Assembly (NCBI GenBank): GCA_958450365.1
Contig: CAUEEP010000756.1
Location: 1-64,000, forward strand
DNA: 64,000 nucleotides
Reading direction: 5' to 3'
Source: Mesorhabditis belari
Taxonomy: Eukaryota > Nematoda > Chromadorea > Rhabditida > Rhabditidae
Part shown: piece by piece, positions 63,040 through 64,000 of the stretch
Layout of the letters: every line of letters starts with the position of its first letter
Position numbering within the stretch: position 1 is the first letter of the stretch
Notes under the pieces: generated by a model
Seen by the model: only the letters and a program-made list of their open reading frames with translations
Databases searched by the model: none
Told to the model about the DNA's origin: nothing
Program-made: the position numbers and the translations under genes

Positions 63040-63271
63040 CACTACTGGACAATGAAATATCATATTTGAAAAAAGATCGTCACTTTCGCTTCGTCTGTAA
63101 CTTCCTTGTCTTTGCGTTTAAACTATTAGTGTTATAGATTTTCTGAAAGCTCTTTTCAAGGGCTACACAATGGTAATATTAATATTTAGAAATACAGTAA
63201 AGACAAGGGAGTTACAGACGCGCGAAAGTGACGATCTTTTTTCAAATATGATATTTCATTGTTCAGTAGTG
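63040..63271. mobile_element. Short foldback, second copy of the 42047 element
   Basis: CACTACTGGACAATGAAATA ends with mirror, TA-flanked, 232 bp, near-identical in length and layout to 42047-42278. Confidence 0.88.
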
Positions 63272-63273
63272 TA

Positions 63274-63795
63274 TTAGGTTGATGCAAAAGTCTTTTTCAT
63301 TTTTTTCGTACTTCCGTTAAAAAGTAACAAATGCACCAATTGAACAACGGTTTATTGCATTCGAAAGGCCAATTATTTTTCTGCAAAATGACATTAAAAC
63401 GAGTTTAAAATGTCTTATGTCTAGATTTTTTTGAGAGCCTGAAGTCGGGTAGTCAAAAAAGGCGACGGCTCGATGATGTATTTTAGACGCTTTAGCTCAG
63501 GAAACCAATCTTGATGTTAATAAATAGAAGATAGAGCACAAAAAGTTAGATATTTTTTCAGATTTTCAGAGAAATTGATTCAGCCAATTTCTTTATAGAG
63601 GTTTTTATAGATTTTTATGAAAAACCCGCTTTCACTCTCGAATTTGCTTGAAAGTGAACCCAAATTGACTTAAAAAGATGGGGAAATTCAACAATAAACA
63701 CTTTTCATTTAGAGCAAACCATAGGTTAATTGATGACTTTGTTATTTTTCAAAAGAAGTACGAAAAAAATGAAAAAGACTTTTGCATCAACCTAA
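63274..63795. mobile_element. Mariner-type inverted-repeat element
   Basis: Ends TTAGGTTGATGCAAAAGTCT and mirror, followed by TTTTCATTTTTTTCGTACTTC mirrored. TA-flanked, 522 bp, no transposase visible. It shares its left TA with the preceding element. Confidence 0.88.
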
Positions 63796-64000
63796 TACAT
63801 TAATAAACTTGAGAGTACGTTACGTACGTTTTGTGTACGAAAAAGACTACAAAAGAGTACGATTTGCGATCAAATTTGATCGGTGAGAAGTTTCAGATCT
63901 TGAGAAAACTTGGATAAAACTTTAATTAGTTCGATGTGTTTCGTGATCAGCGTCAAAAATAACCCCTAGACACGCATTTTCAGAATCTTAGCAAAAGCAA

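Larger units (their letters stand above)
62982..63983. repeat. Direct repeat flanking two elements
   Basis: GTGTTTCGTGATCAGCGTCA with AAAATAACCCCTAGACACGC is present at 62982-63024 and again at 63939-63980 in the same orientation, enclosing the two elements at 63040-63271 and 63274-63795. Confidence 0.8.

Overview
This window looks like AT-rich animal DNA, most likely from a nematode. The coding exons are short, and many introns end in a T-rich tract plus CAG or TAG. The gene families (a Cys-loop receptor with a short M3-M4 loop, SLC22-type transporters, a type II C-type lectin, a large receptor tyrosine kinase) fit that reading. No bacterial operon structure, rRNA gene or CRISPR array is visible. 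The organism call is an inference.

Layout. 1-4.8 kb holds only repeats and unrecognised sequence. A plus-strand Cys-loop ligand-gated ion channel gene occupies about 6.07-13.07 kb; its N-terminal part has splice and phase defects. From 44.4 kb down to 14.95 kb on the minus strand I read one very large receptor tyrosine kinase gene: a signal peptide, four tandem copies of an unrecognised ectodomain unit, one membrane segment and a tyrosine kinase domain. From about 48.96 to 46.05 kb (minus) lies a membrane-anchored C-type lectin with a cysteine-bearing coiled-coil stalk. From 56.6 to 50.38 kb (minus) lies a complete 14-exon SLC22-like transporter whose exons join in frame to 513 residues. A paralogue begins beyond the right edge and ends at 60.15 kb. 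Between the two transporters is a relic of a transposon-derived integrase.

Introns and spacers are packed with DNA transposons, most flanked by TA. They include three copies of one long inverted-repeat family (M1), seven full or partial copies of a second family (M2) that proves to be internally deleted mariner, one Tc3-like element carrying transposase with two premature stops, three deletion derivatives of a DD37D-like (maT-type) family, a pogo-like relic, and many foldback elements, several nested inside each other. Five element ends lie only 7-17 bases upstream of 3' splice sites. tRNA-like sequences recur, but none folds as a clean tRNA.

How the genes relate: all four clear families act at the cell surface (ion channel, kinase receptor, lectin, solute carriers). 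Nothing in the sequence shows that they form one pathway. The transporter shows that coding frames survive heavy transposon load here. The kinase and channel genes each show a local frame or splice defect, which could be real decay or a base error.
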